This document shows positions 33,459 through 41,558 of a DNA stretch of 64,000 nt, piece after piece. The translations under genes were made by a program, and so were the position numbers. Below the pieces are notes generated by a model, which worked only from the letters and a program-made list of their open reading frames with translations, had not been told where the DNA came from and searched no databases. Source of the DNA: Fen-1058 sp964398185 (lineage in GTDB: Bacteria > Chloroflexota > Anaerolineae > Fen-1058); contig CAYNML010000007.1 in the NCBI GenBank assembly GCA_964398185.1, forward strand, positions 1 to 64,000, given 5' to 3'. Every line of letters starts with the position of its first letter. Positions within the stretch are counted from its first letter, which is position 1.

Positions 33459-34433
33459 ATGCCCTCGCTTCTTGCCCTCGGTTCGGCGGCGCTCGACATC
33501 AAAGCGCGGCTCACCCGATCGCCCTTGTCCACCACGGATGTGCCCGGCCGGATCACCTTGCAACCCGGCGGGGTGGCGCGCAACATTGCCGAAAATCTGG
33601 CGCGGCTCGGCGTGCCGATCACGTTTGCGGGGATCATGGGTTCCGATCCGCAGGCGCGCGTGCTGATCGATCTTTCACGCGCCGCGGGCCTCTCCGTTTT
33701 TCCGCTCACCCGATCGGCTCCCGCGCCCGACGACCTGGTGCGCCTCAAGCTGCCGGCTGCTTTGCCGACGGCGACGCTCAACGTCGTGCTCGGGCCTGAC
33801 GGGCGGCAGATTGCGGGCGCGTTCAGCGGCGATATTCTCGACGCACTGCAACCGAGTGATCTCGATCAACTGCAAGCGTTGATCGTGGACGCGCCGGCCA
33901 TCGTCTGCGATGGCGGCCTGCCCGCCGATGTGCTGCTGCGCCTGCGTGACCTGCTGCCGGAAGAGGCCTTCTTCTACGGCAATCCCGGCTCGGTGGCGTT
34001 GGCGCCGCGCTTGATCCCGCTGCTCGATCGGTTGGATCTGATCACGTGCAATCACCTTGAAGCGCAGGTGCTGACGCAGACCAAGGCGGACAGCCCTGCC
34101 AAGTTGATCTCGTCGGCGTTGATCCTGGTGAAGCAGGGTGTGCGGCGGGCGGTGGTCACCTTCGGCGCGCGCGGCCTCGCTTATGCCGACGAAGAACGCA
34201 GTTTGTATCAACCCGCGCGGCCCGCGCATCTCGTCGATGCGACCGGCGCCGGAGATGCCCTCGCCGCCGCGATGATTGAAGCGTTATTGCGCGACGAGCC
34301 GCTCGGCGTGTGCCTGCAACGCGGTCTTGCTGCCGCTGCCCTTACCTGTGAATCAGAAGACACCGTCGCGCCGTCGATGTCGTTTGAGAGCATCCAGCAG
34401 CGGATGAAGTCTACCGCGAATGAACGCGAATGA
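33459..34433 (+). CDS. PfkB family carbohydrate/nucleoside kinase
   Basis: 324 aa from ATG 33459 (AGG eight bases upstream); the frame open from 33330 is repeat sequence. PfkB motifs: PGGVARNIAENLARLG (substrate-binding Gly-Gly region) and VDATGAGDALAAAMIEAL (catalytic Asp, anion hole). The first motif's ARNIAENLARLG wording resembles pseudouridine kinases, but the usual psuG partner is missing, so the substrate (sugar or nucleoside) is open. The stop codon falls inside the left inverted repeat of the GxxExxY element, and the last residues (TANERE) are repeat-encoded. Confidence 0.85.
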   Translation: MPSLLALGSAALDIKARLTRSPLSTTDVPGRITLQPGGVARNIAENLARLGVPITFAGIMGSDPQARVLIDLSRAAGLSVFPLTRSAPAPDDLVRLKLPAALPTATLNVVLGPDGRQIAGAFSGDILDALQPSDLDQLQALIVDAPAIVCDGGLPADVLLRLRDLLPEEAFFYGNPGSVALAPRLIPLLDRLDLITCNHLEAQVLTQTKADSPAKLISSALILVKQGVRRAVVTFGARGLAYADEERSLYQPARPAHLVDATGAGDALAAAMIEALLRDEPLGVCLQRGLAAAALTCESEDTVAPSMSFESIQQRMKSTANERE

Positions 34434-34441
34434 ACGCGAAT
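34414..34441. repeat. Left inverted repeat of the GxxExxY element
   Basis: CCGCGAAT followed by two GAACGCGAAT units: 10-bp periodic repeats. Their inverse forms, sharing 22 of 28 positions, lie at 34851-34878. Together they bracket the GxxExxY gene. Confidence 0.85.
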
Positions 34442-34467
34442 ATCAGTCTCGCTGCGGAGGAATCGCT

Positions 34468-34893
34468 ATGACGGAGTTGCTTTTCAAAGAGGAAGTGTAC
34501 GCCATCGTGGGTGCAGCGATGGCCGTGTACAACGAACTGGGTTCGGGTTTTCTTGAGGCAGTTTATCAGGAAGCGCTTGAGATTGAACTGCGCGATCGTG
34601 GCATTCCATTTGAATCTCAGAAAGAACTCTGCATCATCTATAAGGGCCGAACTCTCAAGAAGACCTATAACTGCGATCTGTTGTGCTATGGCAAGATCAT
34701 GGTAGAGCTCAAATCCGAAGAGAGGTTGATCAACAAAGATCGCGGGCAACTTCACAACTATCTCAAAGCGACGGGTTTGGAAGTAGGGCTATTACTCAAT
34801 TTCGGGAATCACGACAAACTTGAATGGGAACGCTGGGTTCGCTCTCAAAAATTCGCGCAAATTCGCGCAGATTCGCGGAAGAAAGATGCCTGA
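34468..34893 (+). CDS. GxxExxY family protein
   Basis: 141 aa. Motifs AAMAVYNELGSGFLEAVYQEAL (the GxxExxY signature), FESQKELCIIYKG, DLLCYGKIMVELKS and GQLHNYLKATG define the family; LLLNFG is also typical. The fold is related to PD-(D/E)XK nucleases (D...ExK in the last motifs), but no activity is established to my knowledge. Start ATG 34468 with GGAGG upstream. The C-terminal ~14 residues (KFAQIRADSRKK) are encoded by the right inverted repeat. The stop overlaps the methyltransferase start by eight bases. Confidence 0.9.
   Translation: MTELLFKEEVYAIVGAAMAVYNELGSGFLEAVYQEALEIELRDRGIPFESQKELCIIYKGRTLKKTYNCDLLCYGKIMVELKSEERLINKDRGQLHNYLKATGLEVGLLLNFGNHDKLEWERWVRSQKFAQIRADSRKKDA
34851..34878. 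repeat. Right inverted repeat of the GxxExxY element
   Basis: ATTCGCGCAA, ATTCGCGCAG, ATTCGCGG: the reverse complement of the left repeat (34414-34441) apart from 6 of 28 positions. It encodes the C-terminal tail of the GxxExxY protein. Confidence 0.85.
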
Positions 34894-35533
34894 CTTTGAG
34901 CTTCGCCCGGACAACTGGCGCGCCTGGCCGGCGGAATTATTCGATCGGGAAGACCCGACGCCCGACGAGCAGTTCTACCTGGAGCCGCGCAAGGTCGTGC
35001 ACCTCGATCTGTACACGCTGCAGGCCGTCACCGATCTGTATCGCGAGCTCGTGCCGCCGAATAGTGTCATCCTCGATCTGATGAGTGCGTGGCGATCGCA
35101 TCTGCCCACCGAAGTGAAATATCAGCGTGTGGTGGGGTTGGGGATGAATGCCGCAGAACTGACCGACAATCCCGAGTTGAGCGAATTCGTCCTGCACAAC
35201 CTCAACGCGAGCAACCCGCTGCCCTTTGAAGACAACACGTTCGATGCGGCGCTCTGCGCTGTCTCAGTGCAGTACCTGACGCGGCCCGTGGAGACGTTCC
35301 GAGAAGTGGCGCGTGTCCTCAAGCCCGGCGCGCCCTTCATCGTCACCTGCTCCAATCGCTGCTTTCCGACCAAGGCCATCAACCTGTGGCTGCACACTGA
35401 CGATCAGGCGCACCTGCAAATCGTCGCGTTGTGTTTCCTCGCCAGCGGCCAATTCGAGAATGTTGTCTATCAAGATCGCTCGCCGGGATCGCAGTTCGAT
35501 CCGTTGTATGCTGTGTGGGTAAGAAACACGTAA
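34886..35533 (+). CDS. Class I SAM-dependent methyltransferase
   Basis: 215 aa. SAM-binding region VILDLMSAWRSHLPTE (motif I in an unusual D-L-M-S form), GLGMNAAELTDNP (motif II-like), PLPFEDNTFDAALCAVSVQYL and EVARVLKPGAPFIVTCSN (motifs of type 11 methyltransferases). Methyl acceptor unknown. ATG 34886 overlaps the preceding gene's stop. The longer frame from 34820 is only repeat and GxxExxY sequence. A ribosome site is not obvious, consistent with coupling to the upstream gene or to recent insertion of the GxxExxY element. Confidence 0.85.
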   Translation: MPDFELRPDNWRAWPAELFDREDPTPDEQFYLEPRKVVHLDLYTLQAVTDLYRELVPPNSVILDLMSAWRSHLPTEVKYQRVVGLGMNAAELTDNPELSEFVLHNLNASNPLPFEDNTFDAALCAVSVQYLTRPVETFREVARVLKPGAPFIVTCSNRCFPTKAINLWLHTDDQAHLQIVALCFLASGQFENVVYQDRSPGSQFDPLYAVWVRNT

Positions 35534-35564
35534 CGTGATGCTTTGTCCAGTCGCGATTGGTAGC

Positions 35565-36014
35565 CTACGGAGGAGTGATTACGGGCAAGAGCAGCCAAAT
35601 CGAAAAAGACACTAACACAATCATGCCCAGTGTCACGCCGGTAAAGTTCCACACCGTGTGAATTGACTTCAAATGAAGACTGCCGACGATCACACCGCCT
35701 ATCGCGCATAACGTCATCGTTGGAAACAAGAGCATCACAGGCGCAAAGTCCAGGCGATCCGGATCATTTTGCAGGATCAGCCGGGCGATCACCAGGATTA
35801 TTCCACAAATTAAGGCCGCGCCGGATAGCATAACAGATACTTTCCCGCTGAGCTCGGTCTTCTTTTCGATCACCGCTGGCGAAGTCACTTCCAGGTGGTC
35901 ACCTGAAGCTTGCTGCCTGAAGGATCGCGCAACCATCACGCCTACTGCACCGACGGCATACAGCGCAACCGCAAATACCACGAGGAAAGGCCAGGCAGAA
36001 TTAAAAAGGTCCAT
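35565..36014 (-). CDS. Integral membrane protein, 149 aa
   Basis: Four predicted membrane segments: residues ~7-30, ~58-77, ~92-112 and ~118-142. Between the first two is a hydrophilic ~25-residue loop (QQASGDHLEVTSPAVIEKKTE). AAGGAG nine bases before ATG 36014 fixes the start. No family recognised. It opens an AT-richer minus-strand block (35.5-38.3 kb) and has no clear functional neighbour. Confidence 0.6.
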   Translation of the reverse strand: MDLFNSAWPFLVVFAVALYAVGAVGVMVARSFRQQASGDHLEVTSPAVIEKKTELSGKVSVMLSGAALICGIILVIARLILQNDPDRLDFAPVMLLFPTMTLCAIGGVIVGSLHLKSIHTVWNFTGVTLGMIVLVSFSIWLLLPVITPP

Positions 36015-36052
36015 TGTAAGTTCTCCTTTGTATGGATAGACGTTAGTCATGA

Positions 36053-36091
36053 CCTAGTGCAGAAAATGGTGCTGGACTTTTCTGCACTAGG
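36053..36091. repeat. Perfect 14-bp inverted repeat
   Basis: CCTAGTGCAGAAAA and TTTTCTGCACTAGG around an 11-base loop, upstream of the 35565-36014 gene. Further on, CTGTCCAA (36112-36119) and TTGGACAG (36168-36175) form a second inverted pair. Could be a degenerate mobile-element end or a regulatory hairpin. Confidence 0.6.
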
Positions 36092-36195
36092 GTTGCGGTA
36101 AATCATATGACCTGTCCAACAGCCTAATCTAGTGTGTTGCTCAGTCCTGTCATCGGGACTTTTGAGATTGGACAGTCCTTCTTGGGGAATCCTGT

Positions 36196-36882
36196 CTAGT
36201 AGTGCACGAACACGGAATTTCCTACAGTGGATGCGCCACCAGCTGCTGCTACGCCTGTGTCACCAATGCATAGCCTTACTTCTGACCAGCTAGTCCCGAA
36301 GGCGCTCAAGTTTCCCCCATAAGCTAAACTAAACGCCGTATAGACTATCACATTTGTGGTGGTCCATCGCAGATTGCCTTTGGTACTTGCCGAAGTGGAT
36401 ACTGGATAGTAGAACACATATTCAGTATCACTGGGATCGCCGTCACAATTAGGATCTGTGTACCAATAGCTGGCAAATATCTTGGGATTGTAATTCCATG
36501 TCCATACATTTTCGATGGTTTCAACATAGGTATAAGCAGCGACCGCCTGCGCTCCGTTGCCGGCCTCAATTCGCTTCGGCTCCACGGCCTGAATCGTTAC
36601 GCCTGTTCGCGCAGAAAACAGCACGCGCATTGTTTCAAGCTGTTGCTTGTCTAACTTTGCCATGAATCGTGCAAGTTGCTCGACCGTGATCTGCTCGGCC
36701 ATGATCAGATCGACAACCCTGGCAAGATCGGCATTAGTGATATCACCGCCGCTCTTGCTGATTAGCAACACGACAGCAGGCATAGAGTCCGGCGGAGGAT
36801 TGCCGCCCTCCGCATGCACTGGTGTAGCAGAGACAATAATGGCCACTGCTACAAGTATCGAAAAGATTCTCGTCTTCCACAT
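36196..36882 (-). CDS. Secreted protein of unknown function, 228 aa
   Basis: Signal peptide (MWKTRIFSILVAVAIIVSATPVHA), then a helical region (ISKSGGDITNADLARVVDLIMAEQITVEQLARFMAKLDKQQLE) and a beta-rich C-terminal half with many W, Y, S and T residues (YVETIENVWTWNYNPKIFASYWY). Two cysteines (DPNCDGDPSD, LCIGDTG) could form a disulfide. No family recognised. ATG 36882 has GGAGG at normal spacing and lies immediately after the conserved leader element, copy 1. Confidence 0.6.
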   Translation of the reverse strand: MWKTRIFSILVAVAIIVSATPVHAEGGNPPPDSMPAVVLLISKSGGDITNADLARVVDLIMAEQITVEQLARFMAKLDKQQLETMRVLFSARTGVTIQAVEPKRIEAGNGAQAVAAYTYVETIENVWTWNYNPKIFASYWYTDPNCDGDPSDTEYVFYYPVSTSASTKGNLRWTTTNVIVYTAFSLAYGGNLSAFGTSWSEVRLCIGDTGVAAAGGASTVGNSVFVHY

Positions 36883-36894
36883 TACAAAGCCTCC

Positions 36895-37022
36895 AACACC
36901 CTGCAATACTCACCGGTTCTCCGGTGGCGCACTCAGTTAACCATACTTCTGGAGGTGTGTCATGAGGAATTTTCCCTGTTTTGGCCCAGGGATTTTTTTA
37001 GAGGCTCATGAGGCCATCGACG
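36895..37022. promoter_or_regulatory. Duplicated leader element, copy 1
   Basis: Nearly identical to 38212-38342 over ~120 bases. Read on the minus strand it goes: a remnant of a response-regulator C-terminus (FVDGLMSL then stop), a hairpin (TCCCTG/CAGGGA), a ~60-base conserved segment with hairpin CACCGG-AGAA-CCGGTG, then GGAGG and the secreted gene start. On the plus strand the first hairpin is followed by seven T, like a terminator. Confidence 0.65.
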
Positions 37023-37027
37023 AATCT

Positions 37028-37639
37028 TCATCGTGGGGCGTCGGCTGTCAATGTTACCTCAAACGTCCATGGGCCAAGCCACTCAATCATCTTGGAAAAG
37101 GGTTGACCGGGAAGCCATCCGATCTTAACTACAGCAATGGTTAGCGAGCTGCTTGTATCACGCAGCGGCGGCGCAAATCTGAGAGAGGCGTACCAATCTC
37201 CGGACGGCCCCATTGCCGGGTTAGAAGACGCATAATAAACCACCTTGTCTGACTCCGCGGCGCTAGCCGCTAGTATCGGCATCACCCCCGGTAACTGCTC
37301 GGTGCTTTTCGACGGGCCAGCTAAGGCCAATCGAAAGTTTGCGGCGAACCCATCGTCGTAGACTTCGATCGATATCAGGCTCAACATCAGCTCGCGACAC
37401 TCCTGTTGCGCGCCGACCGCAATAACCCGCTGGAGGACACTGGAGCGGACTGGCTCCGTCGAGTAAGCTTCTGAACAGGTAACTGGCGCCTCGTCTGTCG
37501 TTTGAAACGGTATGGCCCCGAATTCCGGCGCCGAACGAACACACTCAACACATCGGCGATTACCATGCTGTGGGCAGTAGAAGCGCCAACAGATCGGGCA
37601 TTGACCTATAGCCGGCTGACTGCAAAGGAAGCAATGCAT
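37028..37639 (-). CDS. Protein with N-terminal zinc-ribbon/B-box-like Cys cluster
   Basis: 203 aa. The first 33 residues hold a dense metal-binding pattern: C3-x2-C6, C14-x2-C17, C22-x2-H25, C30-x2-C33 (CFLC, CPIC, CPQH, CVEC), as in B-box or HIT/AN1-type zinc fingers. The remaining ~170 residues form a beta-rich domain of unknown family, ending FEVTLTADAPR. No signal peptide, so cytosolic. Start ATG 37639 with GGAG/AGGA upstream. Function unknown; zinc-mediated protein binding is the default guess. Confidence 0.6.
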   Translation of the reverse strand: MHCFLCSQPAIGQCPICWRFYCPQHGNRRCVECVRSAPEFGAIPFQTTDEAPVTCSEAYSTEPVRSSVLQRVIAVGAQQECRELMLSLISIEVYDDGFAANFRLALAGPSKSTEQLPGVMPILAASAAESDKVVYYASSNPAMGPSGDWYASLRFAPPLRDTSSSLTIAVVKIGWLPGQPFSKMIEWLGPWTFEVTLTADAPR

Positions 37640-37689
37640 ATCCTAACGTCTCCAATCCTCTAAACCTATTGACTAGATTGTACAATAAA

Positions 37690-37725
37690 TCAGCACGGAG
37701 CGGAATCTTTTGCCGTTCCGTGCTG
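37690..37725 (-). terminator. Rho-independent terminator (minus strand)
   Basis: TCAGCACGGA-stem (37690-37703 with 37712-37725, one G-U pair) followed on the minus strand by TTTATTGTA. It ends the 37751-38203 transcript. Confidence 0.75.
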
Positions 37726-37750
37726 ACAGGCTTTAATATTCACATCCCCA

Positions 37751-38203
37751 TCATTTTGCTGGCATTGCTGGTTCCACTGTTGTTAATATGACTGATGACT
37801 TACCCAAATCGTCGGATAGTTTGAGACCCGGCGTAGCTGTTGGATAGGTTCCACAAAACGCCCAGTCCCACGCAAAAGAACCGTAGGCGGTAACCCAATT
37901 TATTCTGTAGTTGGACGGAACAGTGAAATTAAAACTATTGAACCCTTTCGGTGCAAAGGGAGTGAATAGTTGATTTCCCCTTTGTCCTGTAGTTTTCTCC
38001 CATGATACGACGAAACTAATCGAACCAGGGACCAATACCTCTCCCTGCCATACTGCACTTTGCCCCCAATTGCATAACACGGGCCACGCGCCTTCTGCGG
38101 GCCTTTGGTTTGGTTGTGCAGCTACAGATATGGTTGGGACGCTGAGAGTCATGATGAGGATCGCAATCAAAACGATTCGAGTTGCTCCGTCCTTGTGCAT
38201 CAT
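37751..38203 (-). CDS. Secreted protein of unknown function, 150 aa
   Basis: Signal peptide (IVLIAILIMTLSVPTISVAA), mature domain of about 120 residues, beta-rich, with SAVWQGEVLVPGSISFVVSW and FNFTVPSNYRINWVTAYGS; two cysteines (VLCNWG, AFCGTY) may pair. ATG 38203 has GGAGG at normal spacing; the frame to 38362 runs through the leader and the next gene. It shares the duplicated leader with the secreted gene at 36196-36882, but the two proteins are not similar. Function unknown. Confidence 0.6.
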   Translation of the reverse strand: MMHKDGATRIVLIAILIMTLSVPTISVAAQPNQRPAEGAWPVLCNWGQSAVWQGEVLVPGSISFVVSWEKTTGQRGNQLFTPFAPKGFNSFNFTVPSNYRINWVTAYGSFAWDWAFCGTYPTATPGLKLSDDLGKSSVILTTVEPAMPAK

Positions 38204-38211
38204 GGTTGTTG

Positions 38212-38342
38212 CCTCCACTGAAATACTCACCGGTTCTCCGGTGGCGCACTCAGTTAACCACACTTCTGGCGGTGTGTCATGAGGAATTCTCCCTATCTTT
38301 GGAGGAGAATTTTTCTTTAGAGGTCCACCGGGCCATCGACAA
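38212..38342. promoter_or_regulatory. Duplicated leader element, copy 2
   Basis: The second copy of the ~120-base element. Its left part on the minus strand is the genuine C-terminus of the response regulator (FVDGPVDL, stop at 38317). It continues through a GAATTCTCC/GGAGAATT-type hairpin with a plus-strand T-run, and ends at the ribosome site of the 37751-38203 gene. Confidence 0.65.
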
Positions 38343-38976
38343 ACCCTTCGTGGATGGCCCACACGGTCGCTTCGGTGCGCGAGGCGACGTTCAACTTCTT
38401 GAGGATGCTGCTCACGTGATTGCCGACGGTTTTGACGTGAAGATGCAACTCTTCGGCGATCTGCTGGTCGCTCTTTCCCCGCGCCACGAGCGTCAGGACC
38501 TCTCGTTCGCGTTCGGTCAGACTGTCCCAGCGCCGTCCCACTTCTTCACGCCAGCGTTGGATGCGCGCCAACTGTTCTTCGTCAAACAGCACTTCCCCGT
38601 GAGCGGCGCGGCGAATCGCGTCGATTAACTGCTCCGGCGGCCGGCTCTTGCTCAGAAAGCCGGCGGCCCCGGCGTCCGCCATCCCGGCAAGGTAAGCATC
38701 GCGTTCGTGCGCGGTCAACACGAGGGTGATCGTGTCTGGATAGTGCGTGCGCACCCATTTCTCCAGCTCGGCTGAGCGCAGCCCCGGCATTTGCAGATCG
38801 AGCAGCAGGATTTGCGGTTGCAGTTCGGCCACCAGGCGCTGCGCCTCACAGCCGTCTGGCGCTTCGCCCACGACGAGGATATCAGGCGCTTGCGCCAAAA
38901 TGGCGCGAATGCCTGCGCGCGTGGCAGGGTGATCGTCTGCTAACAACAAACGTATTGTCAGAAGAAAATCATTCAT
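38317..38976 (-). CDS. NarL/LuxR-type response regulator
   Basis: 219 aa. Receiver (~8-125): LLLADDHPATRAGIRAIL, phospho-acceptor Asp in ILLLDLQMPGLR, LTAHERD, FLSKSRPPEQL. HTH (~150-215): LTEREREVLTLVARGKSDQQIAEEL, HLHVKTVGNHVSSILKKLNVASR, the LuxR pattern. A linker helix joins them. TATAAT at 38984-38989 (minus) is only seven bases from ATG 38976, so the mRNA is probably leaderless. Upstream in-frame starts to 39099 lie before that promoter. Its 3' end overlaps the leader element that precedes a secreted protein gene, so read-through could couple them. Confidence 0.92.
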   Translation of the reverse strand: MNDFLLTIRLLLADDHPATRAGIRAILAQAPDILVVGEAPDGCEAQRLVAELQPQILLLDLQMPGLRSAELEKWVRTHYPDTITLVLTAHERDAYLAGMADAGAAGFLSKSRPPEQLIDAIRRAAHGEVLFDEEQLARIQRWREEVGRRWDSLTEREREVLTLVARGKSDQQIAEELHLHVKTVGNHVSSILKKLNVASRTEATVWAIHEGFVDGPVDL

Positions 38977-38983
38977 AGGGCGG

Positions 38984-38989
38984 ATTATA
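38984..38989 (-). promoter_or_regulatory. -10 element suggesting a leaderless transcript
   Basis: Minus-strand TATAAT seven bases before the response regulator's ATG, leaving room for transcription to begin at or near the start codon. Confidence 0.5.
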
Positions 38990-39091
38990 GCAGTTGCTTC
39001 ACGGTCGTGAAGCAGTGAGGGTGAGGCCCTGGTCGCTGTGCTTCCGTAGAACGTTCGAGGAGTATGCAACTTAACCGACGCTGATTGTCCA

Positions 39092-41059
39092 TCATGCATT
39101 ACGCATTAGCTTCCCCCACATCCGCAGCACTTCGGCCACACTCCACGCTTGAGCAGCGCAGCCGCGCGGCAAGTGCGGCGCATCACCGTCGAACACCTCG
39201 CTGATGCTGCCCACACAAAGGTCATGGAGATGCTGCGCGAAGGGACGCAGGAAACTCAGCGCCGTCGCGCGATCTCGATAGACGTTGTAGTGCGCTTCGA
39301 CGAACGGGCCGATCAGCCAGCTCCACACCGTGCCTTGATGATACGCGCCATCGCGCGCGTAGCGATCGCCGGTAAAGATGCCCTGGTAATCCTCGTGCGT
39401 GGGTGCGAGGGAACGCAGGCCGTAGGAAGTCAGCAACTGCTGCGCGCACACGTCGACCACCGCGCGGGCCGCCTCGGGCGTCAGCAGATCAGGTTCGAGC
39501 GAGAGCGCGAAAAGTTGATTGGGCCGCAGGGAGGGATCATCGCCGTGCGGCCCATCGATCACATCGTAGAGATAGCCGCCCTCGGCAAACCAATAGCGTT
39601 GGCGAAAGCTCTGCGTCGCTTGCGCGGCTTGTTGAAGATAAGCGGGCGCCTCGTCCGGCCGGCCAAGGCGCTGCGCGAACTGCGCCATCAAGCGCAGCGC
39701 GTGAATCCACAACGCATTGATTTCCACTGGCTTGCCGCGGCGGGGCGTCACCACCCAATCGTCCACCTTGGCATCCATCCACGTCAACTGCACGCCGGGT
39801 TCGCCCGCATAGAGCAGCCCATCGGTTTCAACGTGAATCTGATAGCGCGTGCCCTTCACGTGCCACGCAATGATGTCCTTCAGCACCGGATACAAGTCGC
39901 GCACCAGCGACCAATCGTTCGTCGCTTCAGCCACGGCGTTGCTGGCGTGAAAATACCACAGCGTCGCATCGACTGTGTTGTACTCGGGCTGCTCGCCCTG
40001 ATCGGGAAAGCGATTGGGCAGCATGCCCTTATCGACGAAGGCCGCGAAGGTTCTGAGAATCGTTTTCGCCACGTCGTAGCGTCGGGTTGCGAGGCACAGA
40101 CCGGGCAGCGCAATCATCGTATCGCGGCCCCAATCGCTGAACCAGTGATAGCCGGCAATCACCGTCTTGCCGATCTCTGATCCGAACTGGCGGTTGACGA
40201 CAAATTGATCGGCGGCCAGCACCAACTGCTGAATCCACGGCGGCTGATCCTCAAGACCCGATTGTTCGATCAGCGCCCGTTCGCGCTGCCGTTCTGCCTC
40301 CAGCGCCGCGTGCCAATCGAGCGTGATATCTTCTTCCGTCGTTGCGGCGACCGTGATCGTCTCACCGGGCTGCAGCGTTACGCGGAAGGCGCCCGTCTCA
40401 AAGTAGTCTTCAACGTCTGGCAGGCCGCGCTCGGTCTCGACGCGATGCTTGAAGCCGCGCCGCCAGCGATCGATCGGCGCGTACGTGCCGCGCGTAATCT
40501 TGACGAAGTAGGGCGTGGCGCCTTCAAACGCTTCGACGCGCACGCCGTTGGGTGTGGGCGTCACCGTTGGGGTCCAATCGCCCTGCGTCTCGTCGTGGTG
40601 ATCGCGATAGGTGCACAGCACTTTGAGATCGAGCGTGATCGGATCGGCGCCGCGCGCGTGCGTGAACGTCAGCAGTGTCGTGTCATGCTCGTGGATCATC
40701 CAGATGCGTTTCACCACTTGCGCTTCGGCCAGCGCGAAGGTCCACGTTGGAATGAGGCCGTCGAGTTGAAACGACTCGATCAACTCAAAGCCGCGCGGCT
40801 CGATCGAGCCGTCAGCCCATTCGTGCGTGTCGAGGTGATACGCCGTGCCGCGCAGATGCGCCGTCGCCTCGAGCTGGGCGACGAGCAGGGTGCGCGCTAC
40901 GGGTGCAGCCAGCGCCGCGATCAACACGCCGTGATAGCAGCGGGTGTGCGCACCGGAGATCGTACCGCAGGCATAGCTGCCGGCGCCGTTGGTCACCAGC
41001 CATTCGCGGCGCAGGGCATTTTCCAGATCGCCGCAGAGGTTGCGTCCGAATTCGATCAT
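39092..41059 (-). CDS. Glycogen debranching enzyme (amylo-alpha-1,6-glucosidase type)
   Basis: 655 aa. The N-terminal GDE_N domain (~15-220) has EWLVTNGAGSYACGTISGAHTRCYHGVLIAAL. The C-terminal (alpha/alpha)6 catalytic domain (~270-650) has TVIAGYHWFSDWGRDTMIALPGL, EYNTVDATLWYFHA and DGAYHQGTVWSWLIGPF, the conserved GDE/GH133-like motifs with the catalytic D and E. It removes branch residues left by the phosphorylase. The C-terminus (LMRNA) is encoded by three 7-bp repeat units around 39090-39110. It stands directly downstream of the CBM48 gene (41165-41461). Confidence 0.92.
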   Translation of the reverse strand: MIEFGRNLCGDLENALRREWLVTNGAGSYACGTISGAHTRCYHGVLIAALAAPVARTLLVAQLEATAHLRGTAYHLDTHEWADGSIEPRGFELIESFQLDGLIPTWTFALAEAQVVKRIWMIHEHDTTLLTFTHARGADPITLDLKVLCTYRDHHDETQGDWTPTVTPTPNGVRVEAFEGATPYFVKITRGTYAPIDRWRRGFKHRVETERGLPDVEDYFETGAFRVTLQPGETITVAATTEEDITLDWHAALEAERQRERALIEQSGLEDQPPWIQQLVLAADQFVVNRQFGSEIGKTVIAGYHWFSDWGRDTMIALPGLCLATRRYDVAKTILRTFAAFVDKGMLPNRFPDQGEQPEYNTVDATLWYFHASNAVAEATNDWSLVRDLYPVLKDIIAWHVKGTRYQIHVETDGLLYAGEPGVQLTWMDAKVDDWVVTPRRGKPVEINALWIHALRLMAQFAQRLGRPDEAPAYLQQAAQATQSFRQRYWFAEGGYLYDVIDGPHGDDPSLRPNQLFALSLEPDLLTPEAARAVVDVCAQQLLTSYGLRSLAPTHEDYQGIFTGDRYARDGAYHQGTVWSWLIGPFVEAHYNVYRDRATALSFLRPFAQHLHDLCVGSISEVFDGDAPHLPRGCAAQAWSVAEVLRMWGKLMRNA

Positions 41060-41164
41060 GTTCGACCTCAGGGTGGGGGTGAAAATAGCGAGACGCTGAT
41101 GGGCGCTGTTGCCAGCCAGTCACCATCAGCGTCCGTTGTCGGGTCAGTGCGCGATCGGGTTGTG

Positions 41165-41461
41165 CTACGTCCGCAGGACCGAGTTATCGCCGCCGAACCC
41201 GTTGGGCACGTAATCGTCGGCGGCCCAATCATTTTCCCAGCGCTCGTCGTCGATCCAGTATTTGAACTGGTAGGTCTGGCCGACGGGCAGGTTCAGCGAG
41301 CCTGACCACACGCCGTCCTTCTTACGCTTCTTCAAGGGCGTGGCCTCTTTGTCCCAGCCGTTGAAATCGCCCACGACGACGACCGACTCAGCGCCGTTGG
41401 CCGGCAGTTCGAAGGTGATCTTCACCTTCTTGCCGCTGGCCAGAGTTGTCTTCTTTAACAT
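41165..41461 (-). CDS. Isoamylase early-set (CBM48) domain protein
   Basis: 98 aa, one beta-sandwich. KKVKITFELPANGAESVVVVGDFNGWDKEATPLKKR, GVWSGSLNLPVGQTYQFKYWIDD and ENDWAADDYVPNGFGG are typical of the small E-set proteins found with glycogen-acting enzymes and AMPK-beta-like domains; they bind alpha-glucans. AGGAGG before ATG 41461. TATAAT at 41504-41509 (minus) is a plausible promoter. Upstream of the debranching enzyme, so probably a glycogen-binding accessory protein. Confidence 0.88.
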   Translation of the reverse strand: MLKKTTLASGKKVKITFELPANGAESVVVVGDFNGWDKEATPLKKRKKDGVWSGSLNLPVGQTYQFKYWIDDERWENDWAADDYVPNGFGGDNSVLRT

Positions 41462-41558
41462 CGTACTCTCCTCCTAAAGAGATATTGCCGAGGCAGACGC
41501 CATTATAACCGACTTTGCGTGCGGCCCGGTAAAGACAGGGTGAAGAAAACTTAACCGA

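Noticed and set aside
36905..37000. Known c-di-GMP or cobalamin riboswitch
   Set aside because: The conserved GGGCAAA...GACGCAAAGCC core of c-di-GMP-I and the cobalamin B12 box are not present; only the general position upstream of secreted genes fits.
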